The notes: a model not told the origin generated them from the sequence alone. DNA of 64,000 nt from Megalonaias nervosa (GCA_016617855.1 JAECUM010003715.1:62001-126000); one strand, 5' to 3'; positions 46,421 through 57,890 are shown, counted from the first letter of the stretch. Made by a program: numbers and translations.

Positions 46421-46532
46421 AGGTTTCTGCAGGGTTAGTGTAATTTGTCTTGACGCTTGTATTACCTGCCCGGGACATTCACCCTTGTAGCGACGCGGTC
46501 AGTAATTAACTCATTAATAATATCAAACAATA

Positions 46533-47572
46533 ATGAGCGATCCTACGCTAACAATGGAATCTAGCACAACTAAACTAGCTCGAAAGCGACTAGAGGCAAT
46601 TAAAAATATCTTTCAGTCCGTGATTCTGTCAAGCAAAAATTACAGGAGCGTCAGGAGTCTCGGGTGGCATTTCCAGAAGGTGCAGAACAGTTATTTAAAC
46701 CGGTTACAAAGGCTACCGAAGGCCTTCTTCCCACGTTGGAGCAAACCGCTAAAGCAACTGGAAAAATAGCACAAAGAACTAAACAAACAAAAAAGATTCT
46801 AAGAGAACTTCCAGGTGAAATAGCTGCTGCTCAACCATTGCAAGAAATACTTGAAGGTAATGACCAAGCTCGTGCTGAAATACACGATATAAAGGATCTT
46901 ATACCAGAACCAGAACAAGAACAAGCAAGAGTCAAAACTGAAGTGAATGATAAATTTACCGAAAAGAGTATTGCCTTCATTAAAAAAGAAAATTGATAGT
47001 GTGGAAAAATTATCTGTTTTGCCGCGCGTAGTTTTGAAGAGAGAAAAAACTTGAAATCCGAGTGCGCTGATAATGTTGTAGGTCGTGATACCTGGTAGAA
47101 ATGGATATTTCGCATACACTATGGAGTTGATCAGGCCCGAAATAGTGATACAAGATATATTGCATTTATCAATGGAATAGATGACTATTTTGCACAGTTA
47201 CAACAACAATTACAACAACCATTAAAACAACAACAATAACAACAATCACAGCAACCAGTCAAAAAAAGCAGGCAAAACAAAAAGTAAGGAAGAAGAAAAA
47301 TGGTATGAAGCAAATCCTGCCTCCCCCGGTGCCACTGGAAGTGGTCTTGTCACTCTAGGAAGTGGTCTTATTACACCATGTCCCAATAATGTCCTTGAGA
47401 TGTTGATAGATTAGAAATTCTGATTAGAGGAAGACGAGCCGGCAATAATTCCCCAGAAATAATTAATGAAGCAGCTGTTATTTGTCAGAGATTATTTACA
47501 GGCGGTATCATGGACGTTAATGTTTATCGGTCCCTTATTGATGAAATCATTGTTGATTACCGCAGTGATTGA
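46533..47572 (+). pseudogene. Scaffold-like coiled-coil/Gln-rich protein (copy 2)
   Basis: Frame 46533-46670 gives MSDPTLTMESSTTKLARKRL. After a frameshift, 46664-46996 gives a Lys/Glu-rich helical region (ATEGLLPTLEQTAKATGKIA...). Further on are RDTW, WIFRIHYGVDQARN, YIAFINGIDDYF and a Gln-rich run (about 47200-47260), then WYEANPASPGATGSGLVTLG and RLEILIRGRRAGNNSPEIIN, ending at TGA 47570-47572. There are at least four breaks. The layout (helical N-terminus, low-complexity linker, compact C-terminal helix) would fit a scaffold, but no family function is known to me. Confidence 0.55.
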
Positions 47573-47633
47573 TGTAATTAGATCAGTGACAAGAAAATAA
47601 TATGATCATACATAATGCTCACGTAGACCTGTA

Positions 47634-48059
47634 ATGGTCAGGGTGATAAATTCAAGATTACCAACATATAAAGCGATCTACGGAGATGGACTCGGTGAGG
47701 TTGTTCAGGGACTATTCAGAAGGACAGCCCCAAAAGCAATACCGATTGCAAATCAACTGTTAATGAAAGCTATTGACGTTGTTCGTGATAAAGGTACTGG
47801 TGTTGTTGGTGATGTTGCTGGTAATGCATTCTCGGCAAACAAGGATAGACTAGCACGATTAATACGCAGACCACCAGCGGTCCGACCTCAGCTAGTAAAA
47901 TTACCCAGCACCGAAGTTATGCCTTCAAATGTTAGCAAAATAATAAATCAAGCTGCAAATCAAAAACTAGCACAGTTGGCTGGTGTACCCCTGTCACAAA
48001 AAGGAAAAAATATAACTGCTAGTCTGATAGCAGAAAGTGGTCTTCGTGTTAGACGATAA
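47634..48059 (+). CDS. Small basic virion-protein candidate, intact (141 aa)
   Basis: Open from MVRVINSRLPTYKAIYGDGL to SGLRVRR. It is strongly basic with many Arg/Lys, an N-terminal GLGEVVQGLFRRTAPKAIPI segment, KDRLARLIRRPP in the middle, and a C-terminal SKIINQAANQKLAQLAGVPL helix. It sits directly before the capsid-like gene, where related elements encode small core or minor capsid proteins. It is the only full-length undamaged structural gene here. The DNA-binding or core role is inference from charge and position. Confidence 0.6.
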   Translation: MVRVINSRLPTYKAIYGDGLGEVVQGLFRRTAPKAIPIANQLLMKAIDVVRDKGTGVVGDVAGNAFSANKDRLARLIRRPPAVRPQLVKLPSTEVMPSNVSKIINQAANQKLAQLAGVPLSQKGKNITASLIAESGLRVRR

Positions 48060-48075
48060 TGAATCAATAATAAAG

Positions 48076-49473
48076 ATGTTCAAGCGTGTATTTGATCCTG
48101 CATTTTACATGGATGCGCCAGTCCTCATGATGAATCGGTACGTGATTATCAATATTATTTGTATGATGCACGAGAGCCAAATCAGCGTGGGGGAAATGAG
48201 CTGCAGGTTCAGGATACAAGCAGATATTTCTTACCTGCTGAAGCGTTTATTGAAGTAGAAGGTGAAATTCTAAAAACAGATGATACTGAATATGTTCTGA
48301 TGTTAGAGTTGGTTTTGTTAATAATTGCATTATGGCATTGTTCAACAGTGCCTCGTATAGCATCGACGGAAGAAATATTGAATCATGTTTGGAAAACGTC
48401 GACGTTGCCAAGATGATATTATGTCTAGCAAGATATTCCGATGATTATTCAAGATCAGCTGGTCCGTCAACGATGTTTGTGAAGGATACTTCTGACCACC
48501 CTGACAACAGACATTATAATATACGACGACCGTGAAACAATGCCAACAGCTCTGACGCTGATGTGTGGACGGCGATTCATTCGTTGTGTTAATCTAGTCT
48601 TCAACTTAGGAATCGCAGCACGTCGATCAATGTTGAAAGATGGAAGTAGAAGATTTTCATGTGCAATTCCACTGTCACATATCTTTGGATTTTGCAGAAA
48701 TGTTAGAAAGGTCATTTTCGGAGCTAAGCATACAGTTGTACTTGTAAGAACGGCTACCGACGATGATGCAATCTGGCGCCCTATCGGTGATGCACGTAAG
48801 GTAATACTGACAAAACTTTCATTGTGGATGACAACAATGATACCGTCATTGACCGAAGAACAACGGTTGCTCTCTTTTATGGACTCAGGTGGTAAATCAA
48901 CATTATCATGGTTGACGATGACCACAGATAGTGTTCAAAGTAATATTAATGGTTTATTCATATGGGAGACAGCGTCACAGCAAGGTGTCTCTGCACCGCG
49001 ACATATATTCATTGCTTTCGAAAATAATGAACGAGTAAACTCAAACACACAGTATAATGATATTTGACAAACTTGGTATTACTGAAGTTTCACTAAGAAT
49101 AAATGGACATCAATAACCCTCCGAAGATATATTATTGAATTTTGATAACAATCATGCTGCACGTGCGTATCATCGTTTGATGACATTTATGGGACATGAT
49201 CAAAATGTCTATTCTGGTCTACAAATATCACAACTAGATTTTACAATGCTGTATCCGATTTATTACTTTTCGCTGGAACACCTGGATTTATTTAGACAAT
49301 CTGTCGTTGATTTACACTTTCGAGCTCGTGTGGCAAGAAGAGCTATTGCTAATTACAGAGCAATCGCTGTTATACTCTCAGACAAAATAATGCTACTTGA
49401 AGGTGTTGGTGGACGAGAGTTATTGATGTCCAGTGGAAAACATGTAACTGAATCACTCGTGATCAGTAGTTAA
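48076..49473 (+). pseudogene. Candidate double-jelly-roll capsid protein (copy 2)
   Basis: Starts MFKRVFDPAFYMDAPVL, shifts frame near 48126, then AREPNQRGGNELQVQDTSRY, SYSIDGRNIESCL and ARYSDDYSRSAGPS. The best-preserved part is 48540-49067 (FNLGIAARRSML, SCAIPLSHIFGFCRNVRKVI, LVRTATDDDAIWR, ETASQQGVSAPRHIFIAFEN). The C-terminal block is 49135-49473 (NFDNNHAARAYHRLM, YYFSLEHLDLFRQSVVD, and a hydrophobic AVILSDKIM strand). About 450 codons in all. The PLSHIFGF, PRHIF and FSLEHLD blocks match metazoan F54H12.2-like proteins as I remember them, which are probable DJR capsid proteins. The fold assignment needs structure prediction. Confidence 0.58.
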
Positions 49474-49488
49474 ATCGCTCATGATAGT

Positions 49489-49982
49489 ATGTCATATCAT
49501 CATGTTAGAGTTACCCTGACTCCTGGTCAGATTCAAAAGCTACAATCAGCATTAAAAAAAGAATTCTGGAATGAAAATATTGCTGAAATCAGCAGCGTTA
49601 CAAGGTCCAAATAAACTATCCCTGACAGAACGTCAACTCAAGAACTTCAATGACTCAAAACGATCAAAGACCGGTGTTAGATTTGATCTTTCTGCGGTTC
49701 CCATCATATTGCCAAGACGGGTAGTATATTTCCACTTCTTGCAGCTATACCAGCTTTGATAGCCGCTGCACCCCCAGTTGTTGCAAAAGCAGCGGCACTT
49801 GGTGCTGATGGAACTCCCGCTGAGATGGCATTAAAGAAAGCAACAGGTCACGGACTAAAGACTTGCAAAAAAGAAGGGGTCTAAGACTGCCAGGAGCCCC
49901 CCATTCGTGGTACAGTCAAGCCTCGAGCGGCTCAGGTCTGAGACTACCCGGGACACTTCCCAAACATAGAGCGTTTCGAGCT
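49489..49982 (+). pseudogene. Hydrophobic minor virion-protein candidate (copy 2)
   Basis: Opens MSYHHVRVTLTPGQIQKLQ and continues, frameshifted, with ALQGPNKLSLTERQLKNFND and KTGVRFDLS. The hydrophobic segment LLAAIPALIAAAPPVVAKAA (about 49735-49795) follows, then a K/G-rich region with two GLRLPG-like repeats (49880-49960). The reading leads into the protease without a clear start codon, so the two may have been one precursor that the protease cleaves. Confidence 0.52.
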
Positions 49983-50393
49983 TCCTCTGTACAATTTTGA
50001 TTTACTTGATCCTGCTAAAAAAATTAAACATCAAAAACTTCAGAGTTGTTTTCATGCGTGATCAATTACCAAAACAACCAAACCGTGTAGAAACCGGTAT
50101 CATTAATCTCGATGGAAGTTCTGGTCCAGGCACTCACTGGATTGCATACACGATTGATCCACGTGGGGTTGTTTATTTTGATTTGTATGGGCTGGCGCCA
50201 CCAAAAGAATTTTTAAAATATGTTGACGCACTTCAAAACACTCCGATCTGTTATTGAACATTACCAACACAGACAATAACTGATCCTCCAATATGTGGCT
50301 GTGAAGTACTCGCTGTGCTCGACGCTGTGTCAAGGTCACTGACACCATCTCATAAGTTTTGCACGAGTATACCACGTCGTCCAACGTTTTAAA
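49983..50393 (+). pseudogene. Adenain-type cysteine protease (copy 2)
   Basis: The open frame at 49997-50257 gives NIKNFRVVFMRDQLPKQ, GIINLDGSSGPGTHWIAYTI and GVVYFDLYGLAPPKEFLKYV. A TGA at 50255-50257 is followed in the same frame by TQTITDPPICGCEVLAVLDA, which carries the candidate nucleophile Cys and preceding Gln. His (GTHW), Asp (YFD), Gln and Cys lie in adenain/Ulp1 order. About 135 codons, shorter than adenoviral adenain (about 200), but the preceding FDLLDPAKK segment may belong to it. A single nonsense change breaks it. Confidence 0.8.
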
Positions 50394-50402
50394 CAGGTCT
50401 CA

Positions 50403-51467
50403 GTGAATATACAAATGTTAGATATTTACGGAAGATCTGCTCGGAGTCTTACTCAGGGCAAGCCTCAAGTTGACTTATCCAAATATGCAACCCATAACGA
50501 GGTCAAGAATGAACTCGCTGATCTTTTGCGTTTCGCAGATGTGGACCAAAATGAAGTTGTTGTTTTTCAGGAGAAACAAGGACGGTTAAAGACGAGCAAT
50601 ATTATTCTGCGAGTTCCAGATGCGACCGAAGATAACTTAGTGGTGTTTGCTAAAAACGGTAAAATTAAAAACTCGGAGGAATCAATTCTAACACTCATGG
50701 GAGAGATTACTGGACGCAACAAAAGAATTGGAGATATTATATATGGCGATCTCAACATGAGCAGAAATACAATTATCAATGTGAGAGAACCAAAATCAGA
50801 CGATGATGTGGCAACCAAAAATATACGTGGACATCAATGGAGTCACGATCATAACTGAGATCAGTAAATGCGTTGCTAAAACTCGCAGTGCAATGACTGG
50901 TTCTCTCAATATGGCTAATAATAAAATTACTGGTCTTGGAGAACCAGAATCAAACGATGACGCTGCAACGAAGAAATACGTCGACAATAGCAACATCCTG
51001 ATGATGACCTCATTAATGACAATCAATGACTGAATGACCACATTTAGATCTGAATATACTAATCATGTGTCCGCGCTTACGAATTTTCATAGAACCACAA
51101 CTAGAGCCATTAATGAATTTTTTGGGGAGTCCAGCAGTAATTGACATTAAACTCTGATATCAAGAAGATTGCTGATGTAGTATATACATTAGCGTCTGGA
51201 TCAGCATTATGGACACCACTCAATAAATCCATCAAACATTGCGCTGAAGTTATCGGCATGTACAAGTTCTCAGGAATCGGCGTTACAACATTTACAATAT
51301 CTACCACAATTTCACGGCGTTATCCAGTTAACGGATCTTCTGGATCTATGTTAGTGATATTGGAGCAAAACGACGAGGAAACATTCGTGGTTGAACTCGA
51401 AGAAAAAGGCCTCGGCGTGTCGTACTATTGGTGTGTTGAATTCGTCGCTGAACTACCACCTACTTAA
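50403..51467 (+). pseudogene. Fibre/spike-like protein with tail-fibre repeats (copy 2)
   Basis: Starts MNIQMLDIYGRSARSL. After FQEKQGRLKTSNIILRV come two repeats: GDLNMSRNTIINVREPKSDD (50741-50800), then GSLNMANNKITGLGEPESND (50899-50958), each followed by a YVD end. This G-L-M-N-I-L-P-DA-T-KYVD pattern is common in phage tail fibres and in attachment proteins of related elements. A frameshift lies in the first KYVD. The shaft (about 51030-51130) is damaged. The C-terminal 108 codons (51141-51467) are open and beta-rich (FSGIGVTTFTIS, GSMLVILEQN, YYWCVEFVAEL), plausibly the receptor-binding head. Confidence 0.65.
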
Positions 51468-51486
51468 ATTATTAGCAATTTATATA

Positions 51487-52070
51487 ATGAGTAATACAAT
51501 GAATAAACCCACTGATGGTGACAAAGTCACTGACAAACAAGGAATTTACGTTCAAAGTTTCAGATACGAGCAAGCGTGTTTATGGCATACCCAACTGAAA
51601 AATATCATTGATACGTGTTCAGTAAAACTAAAAAATACCGCAGACATGTTGTTGTTACTAACATAATTGTATATTTTGCATCTGCCGTAGTCGTTGAAAG
51701 AGTAACGGTCATCTGCGCATTATTAGCCACGTACATAATAACACCAGCAATAGGAACTGGTGTTGCAGTTATAACCGGTGTTGCTGAAATTCCTAATATC
51801 ATCGCAGAGAAGATATCTATGTGTGCTACTGATAAATTACAAGAAACTACAACGTTGCTATCAGCGACAACACGCGCACACGGCAAATTATCATCGCTGA
51901 TATCATCAGGGCTCAGTGGTGGAATAATATTAGATCAGAATTCGCAGATATGATTACGGTTTATAATGAAGCATCTGGAAGTCCAAACCCCGTTGTCTCC
52001 GGCAAGGACAGTCAATGATTAGAGACGCCGCCATCTCCGACAAAGACGCATTTTAATCTCTGACTTAAAT
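51487..52070 (+). pseudogene. Membrane-protein candidate (copy 2)
   Basis: Frame 1 begins MSNTMNKPTDGDKVT and reaches FRYEQACLWHTQLKNI. After a frameshift near 51610, frame 3 gives YRRHVVVTNIIVYFASAVVV, a long hydrophobic IITPAIGTGVAVITGVAEIP segment, SLISSGLSGGIILD and an acidic SEFADM tail. Topology is one or two membrane helices plus amphipathic ends. Homologous to 43310-43798. A membrane-active or envelope-interacting role is possible but unproven. Confidence 0.52.
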
Positions 52071-53427
52071 AATAATGTCGCACGATCAATCACTGCGACT
52101 GCTAGAACAAATCGTAAATATTACAACACCACCAACAACTACGATTATATCAGCAAACTCAACCAAGCCTGTGTTTGACGTTAGCTTTCCAACGGCAATT
52201 CCAGCCAAAGAAATAGATCTAGCACAATTGCGAGTATATTACAGCTGGCCAAATATTAGATCAAAGTCGTTCGGTGGGTTGCAAGCAAATAGTTCATTGG
52301 TATGTGCGTATAAAAATAAATCTGATGGAACCCACGATTGGCAAGTTGTTGGTATTCCTACGGGCAGTTATCAAATAGAACAGATCAATAGTGAATTCCA
52401 ACGCAGGATTAAATCTATCACAGGAAACGAATCCAAGATCGCTATCACGGTTCATGAACCAACGTTATCAGCCGCCATTGAAATATCAACGCCTGACTAC
52501 AGCGTAGATATATGTCAGTCGTCGATTCGAACTGTGTTAGGATGGCCAGAAGCAAAACCACCAGCACCACAAACACCACCTCGCCCTCATCGATCTGATT
52601 ACATTTCATACAATCGAATATTTTTTTTACTTCCAGATTATCGAAAAGAATTTCCAAGGAGGTGGATAGTTCGAGGAGGACTTAGTGCTGAATTATCGCT
52701 GCTAGATCCTGAAAAAGATTATTCTCCTGCGAGTGATGGTACAAGACTTCTAAAGCCACTCAAAGCTTTCTATGATTATGATGATAATAAAAAGCCAATC
52801 ATCGACGAAAAATATATTAATTCGTTCGTCAATCTATTACGCCTGAGCACACGCGTGTACGCAGCAAACTGCATCAGTTGTTTCAAAGTTACATACGATA
52901 ATATCCAAACGACGATCTAAAGCAACAAATCATTGAAACGATACATCTAAACCAGCTTGAATCTGACCTCGGATATATCAGTTGGATTATTATTGAAACA
53001 ACGATTGCTACTGGAGATGAATTCATTGATCTTCCACCGGATAAAAAGACAACGTCAGTTAAGCAGCTGTTTCTCAGACACTATGCGATCACAGAAGCAG
53101 AATTACCAAAATTCATTATACCTGGATTAAACTCGCCGACGCCAATGATATCATCGACGAATATTATCCATCGATACTAGAATCATGGAGAAAAATTTCC
53201 CCTCCTCCAGTTATTCTAACCCATAACAATGATCCAGACGGCGGTGGTCGTCATATATCACCAGATGTTGTCAATATTGCATCAAGAATTGCAATCAATC
53301 TGGTGTGTGATGCGATCGATGGCAGCTATCAAGTAAATCTTGAAAGATCCAAGCAGGCAGAGCAGGGATATATTCAATACACATTTACTCCTCAAGCTCC
53401 ACCTGGATATTTGATTGTGTTAGAACC

Positions 53428-53439
53428 TGTTAATCCGGT
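53428..53439. repeat. LINE target-site duplication, left copy
   Basis: tgttaatccggt, identical to 57891-57902. The undisturbed homologue in copy 1 (cccgttaatcttgtttattt) confirms that this is original viral sequence. Confidence 0.92.
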
Positions 53440-53988
53440 CCCTCTGCGGGTTCGTGGTTGTAGAATTGTCCCGACGTGCCTCGCTACGTGTCGTAAGAGG
53501 CGACTAAGTAGAGGCAACCTGTTTGCCGTGGGTTGCGACCCGTGTCGGAGGAGGAAAGGATCCTGATAGTTGAGCAGAGGCTTTCCGATGCAATACACTA
53601 CTTTGGCCTCTACTTCTTCTAGACTGATGGTCGGGATGGGCCCGGTCTCGACAAATCGGCTGGTAACGCCGAGCCCTAGGAGGTCTATGTTTACTCGTTT
53701 ACTTCCTTTATCTTTCTCGTTGTATCTCTCTTGATACCACCGTTGCCTCTACATTCTATCCCTTTAACTTTCCCTTTCCCAAGTCTTAGAAGACTTCCTA
53801 GAAGGCGGTGGCTCAACAGGTCAATCGGGGGTAATTTTGCCGACTGAGTATGTCTCACGGGATGAATCAGAAGGTGATTTTATCTACTGAGTATAACATC
53901 TGTGTATCCCTGGCACTTGAAAAGAATCCCCTTGTTGGGCTCCTTGGTGGGCGGAGAGCACGGGTGCTGAATTTTTAAACAGACCAAC

Positions 53989-55205
53989 ATGGAAAATTCC
54001 AAACAAAATCAATTAAAACGCACCATAACAGGATCTGACTCAGATGACGAACCATGTGGTGTGGATTCATTTCCACGCTTCGTGGCGATACAGTCTAAAG
54101 ATGCATCAAAACCGCTTACTGTACTATCTCGGTTTGTTATTGAAAAAAATTACGGGATTGATTGGTACACTAAAAAGTGTTAAAAAGCTGAAATAGGGCT
54201 GCCTACTTGTCGAGTGTGAGCGACGAGGTCAAACAGAAAACCTCAAGAAAATGAAAACTTTCTTCGATATTCCAGTGGCCTCGTTCGCCCACACAACACT
54301 CAATTCGTCCAAAGGCGTGATTTGCTGTCGTGATTTGGCTGGAGTCAGCGACACGGATATCATTGAAGGGATGAAAACGAAGGTGTCACTGCAGTCCGTA
54401 GAATACGTATTAAACGTAACAACAATCTGCAGGACACCAACACCATTATACTCACCTTCAATAAACCAACAGTACCCAGAGTGGTCAAAGTTGGATTTTT
54501 GCAAGTGAAGGTTGATGTATATATTCCAAACCAACTTCGATGCTATAAGTGTCAGAAATATGGCCATCATGAAGACCGCTGCTCAAAAAGCCAAATATGT
54601 GGCCGATGCGGAGAACATTCTCACCAGGATTCTGAGTGTAGAGCAATTCCGCATTGTGTTAGCTGTGGAAAGGAGCACCACGCCAATTCCAAGGATTGTG
54701 ATACCTGGAAACAGGAGAAGGAAATACAGAGGGTGAAATACACAACTAATATTCCTATCTAGAGGACAGTTAGCTTGTCCAGGCAAAATCATCCCTTCCT
54801 GGCACACCCTTCTCCACTGTAGTGAAGAACAATCCCAAAGCAACGAAGGACGCTCAAACACAGACAGATCCACCCGAGTCAACACCTCGCTCTAACACTC
54901 CCCATTACCAAGCACAAAAAACCACGGCATCTACCCAAACAACTTTTAATAATACCCAACCACCGAAATCACCAAAGAACAAAAACAGATCTCAAGGAAA
55001 TAGGCAGCAAAAGGGGTCTGATGACCCCATCAAACTCTATAACAGGTTTGGGGACATTGAGAGCATGGATGCAGAAGAAACTGCTCCATGTTCTCAAAGT
55101 AGCTCCAGACCTAACAAAAAAATCATCCCCGTACTTCCTCCAGGGAAATAACCATACAGATTCTCTCCGCGAGAAGTCTAACCTAGCTCCAAAATCTCCA
55201 CTCTA
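53989..55205 (+). pseudogene. LINE ORF1 protein with zinc knuckles
   Basis: Frame 1 starts MENSKQNQLKRTITGSDSDD. The chain then shifts through two other frames and ends near 55205. At about 54500-54680 lie three Cys/His knuckles: CYKCQKYGHHEDRC, CGRCGEHSHQDSEC and CVSCGKEHHANSKDC. A Thr/Pro/Lys-rich tail follows (QTQTDPPEST, NKNRSQGNRQQ). ORF1 proteins bind LINE RNA and form the RNP. At least three frameshifts. Confidence 0.8.
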
Positions 55206-55213
55206 AACTTATA

Positions 55214-57379
55214 ATGAAGAACACTATCATACAATGGAATTGTCGAGGACTTAAGGCCAATTACAATGATATTCTTCTGCTTTTAAACGAATATGATCCT
55301 GCAATACTATGCATCCAGGAAACCTTTTTAAAAGATTCGGATAACATCACACTTAAAAACTACTCCCTGTTTAATACCTACTTTCAGACTATTGACAGGG
55401 CCTCAGGAGGAGTTTCTATTGCTGTGAACAATAGCGTCATCCCCTTAAACACAAATTTGCAAGCCATTGCTGTAAGTGTCACTCTACATCGAGTGATTAC
55501 TTTTTGTTCTATTTACATACCACCAAACACCAACCTACTACCAAATGAATTAGACACTCTTGTTCAACAACTTCCTGCTCCATTTCTTTTACTCGGTGAT
55601 TTTAATGCCCATAACATTTTATGGGGATCAAATTACATAAGCGACAGGGGCAAAAAGGTTGAAGATTTCATTACTAGACACGATTTGTGTCTATATAACA
55701 CCAAATCTCCAACACACTTACACCCAGGAACGGGTACATACACGTGTATCGACTTGACAATTTGTTCTCCTTCACTACTTTTGGATTATAACTGGAAGGT
55801 CGCTGATGACCTTCACAGCAGTGATCACTTTCCAGTCTCTCTTAAGAACATCAACGTTACAATTGATGACGCAATTCCACGGTGGAATTTAAAGAAGGCT
55901 GACTGGGCCAAATTTGAAACTCTTTGTACAGTTAGGTTTAACAGGAATACCATCCTAAACGACAATGACCCTATTCGACAATTTACATCCGTCTTAATTG
56001 AGATTGCAGAAGAATCCATTCCTAAGTCCTCACCGAACTGTAAAAGAACCCAAAAACCGTGCTTCACTAAAGAATGTAAAGAAGCCATTAGACAACGCTG
56101 AGAAGCACTGAAAAAATTTAATAATCGTCCAACGCCCGAAAATTTAACTCAGTACCGTATTGTTCGGGCCAAAGGTCGACGCACGATTAAAGAAAGTAAA
56201 AGAGCATCATGGAAAAAATATGTTCCAACTTTAAATTCTCGTTCCTCTATAAAGAAAGTCTGGGACACGATCCGCAAAATAAATGGAAAAGGAAAACACA
56301 ATTCTTTCCGACGTCTGAAACTAAATAATAATAATTTCAATACCAAACATGAAATAGCTAATGTACTTGCTGATTGTTTCTCTAAAAATTCCTCATCGTC
56401 TAATTATTCCGAAGCTTTCCGAAGATTTAAAGCTGAAAAAGAAAAAACACTGTTGAAATTCACATCGAATAACTCAGAGAGTTATAACCAACCGTTTTCA
56501 TTGTCGGAGCTTATGGAATCTTTGAATAAGGCACATGATACATCCGCTGAGCCTGACGATATACATTACCAGTTTTTGAAACACCTTCCAGAAGCATCCT
56601 TAACAGTTCTTCTAGAAATCTTCAATGATATATGGATTACTGGTAACGTACCAACAATTTGGAAAGAAGCAACGGTAATACCAATTCCCAAACCGGGCAA
56701 AGATAGCGTAGATCCTACCAACTATAGACCCATATCATTGACTAGCTGCGTATGCAAAACAATGGAACGAATGATCAATTCTCGGCTTGTATGGTATTTG
56801 GAAACAAACAATTTAATATCTCCTCTTCAGTGTGGCTTTCGATATGGTCGTAGTACCAATGATCATCTGGTTAGACTGGAAACATTTATTCGCGACGCTT
56901 TCATCAAGAAGGAACACTTAGTAGCGGTTTTCTTTGACTTGGAAAAGGCCTATGATACAACATGGAAGTACGGGATACTAAATAACCTGCACGATCTGGG
57001 TCTAAAAGGCCGTCTGCCCTCTTTCATATCAAACTTCCTCTCAGACATGGAATTCAAGGTACGAGTGGGCTCCACCCTCTCTGATATGCACGATCAAGAG
57101 ATGGGTGTGTTCCAGGGCAGTATTTTATCGGTGACGCTTTTCAACATAAAAATTAATAGCATCACCAAGTGTCTGGCTCCTGGTGTGGATTGTTCCCTAT
57201 ACGTTGATTACTTTTTAATATGTTACCGATCAAAGCACATGCATACAATTGAAAGACAACTACATCAAAATATCAACAAGATTCAAAATTGGGCCAATAC
57301 TAACTGTTTCAAATTCTCGAAATCAAAAACTGTATGTATGCATTTCTGTCAGTTACGAAGACATCATGATGAACCTTAA
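55214..57379 (+). pseudogene. LINE ORF2: endonuclease and reverse transcriptase
   Basis: A single frame broken once by TGA at 56099-56101. The APE endonuclease occupies the first ~220 codons (IIQWNCRGLKANYNDI, CIQETFL, LLGDFNAHN, SSDHFPVS). RT shows IPIPKPGKDS, NYRPISLTS, LQCGFRYGRSTNDHL, FFDLEKAYDTTWKYGIL, GVFQGSILSVTLFN and LYVDYFLICY. The last should read YVDD, so the second catalytic Asp is Tyr and RT is expected to be inactive. The frame is lost at 57379 in a deletion joint. Confidence 0.88.
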
Positions 57380-57593
57380 CCACTCCTACATACTAAAAGG
57401 AGAAGACCCACCAGAGTGCATTTCTTGCAATGAACCATTCACCGTTAAGCACTTTATGTTGGAGTGTTTCGACCTCCAACCAACACGTAATCAGTATTAC
57501 AATGTGCATGACATTAGGGAGCTCTTTGATACACTGAGCGTGTCTTGTATTATAGACTTCCCTAAGGAAGTAAACATTTATTACAAGCTATAG
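57369..57593 (+). pseudogene. LINE ORF2 C-terminal Cys/His region after internal deletion
   Basis: In the next frame the text jumps from CQLRRHHD to LNHSYILKGEDPPECISCNE, then TVKHFMLECFDL, which is the usual extreme C-terminus with a CxxC..H...C-like motif. The intervening connection and RNase H domain, still traceable in the older copy near 11050-11420, are missing. Confidence 0.75.
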
Positions 57594-57890
57594 CTTTTAT
57601 GCTATCACTTTGAGCAGTTTTATGTGCTATATATACCGTTCCTAAATTTTAATTACCTTTCCTATGTTTTCATTATCATACACCATTTACATTCCCCGTT
57701 GATCGGGAAACTTTATTTATCACAGTTACCATCCCATCGTTTTACTTTCAACTGTTTGGTTTCGTATCGCTGGTCGATACGAAACCTTTTACCACTTTTA
57801 AGTGATTAAAGATATAACCTTTTGTATGGCGCTAAATGGCCTAACAGTGCTGGTGTGCCGTAAAAATTCAATCAATCAATCAATCAATTA

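Larger units (their letters stand above)
45361..46532. other. Non-coding spacer between viral copies, internally repeated
   Basis: No ORF of note. The spacer holds a ~216-bp imperfect duplication (45743-46230), a 94-bp duplication (46234-46420) and an 11-bp inverted repeat (acaagcgtcaa near 46303, ttgacgcttgt near 46449) just upstream of the first gene of copy 2. The position suggests an element boundary, promoter or origin region. Confidence 0.5.
53440..57890 (+). mobile_element. Nimb-like (I-superfamily) LINE insertion
   Basis: A 4.45-kb insertion between perfect 12-bp duplications. The 5' leader (53440-53988) contains cgtaagaggcgactaag; ORF1 has CCHC knuckles; ORF2 has APE endonuclease and reverse transcriptase; a short 3' region ends in (caat)n at 57868-57890. 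The 5' end looks full length. It is nonetheless dead: ORF1 frameshifts, an ORF2 opal codon, a YVDD to YVDY change in RT, and an internal deletion that removes the RNase H domain. The clade is assigned by wording recall (MGVFQGSILSVTLFNIKIN, CMHFCQLR) and agrees with relics at 8445-11740. Confidence 0.9.
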
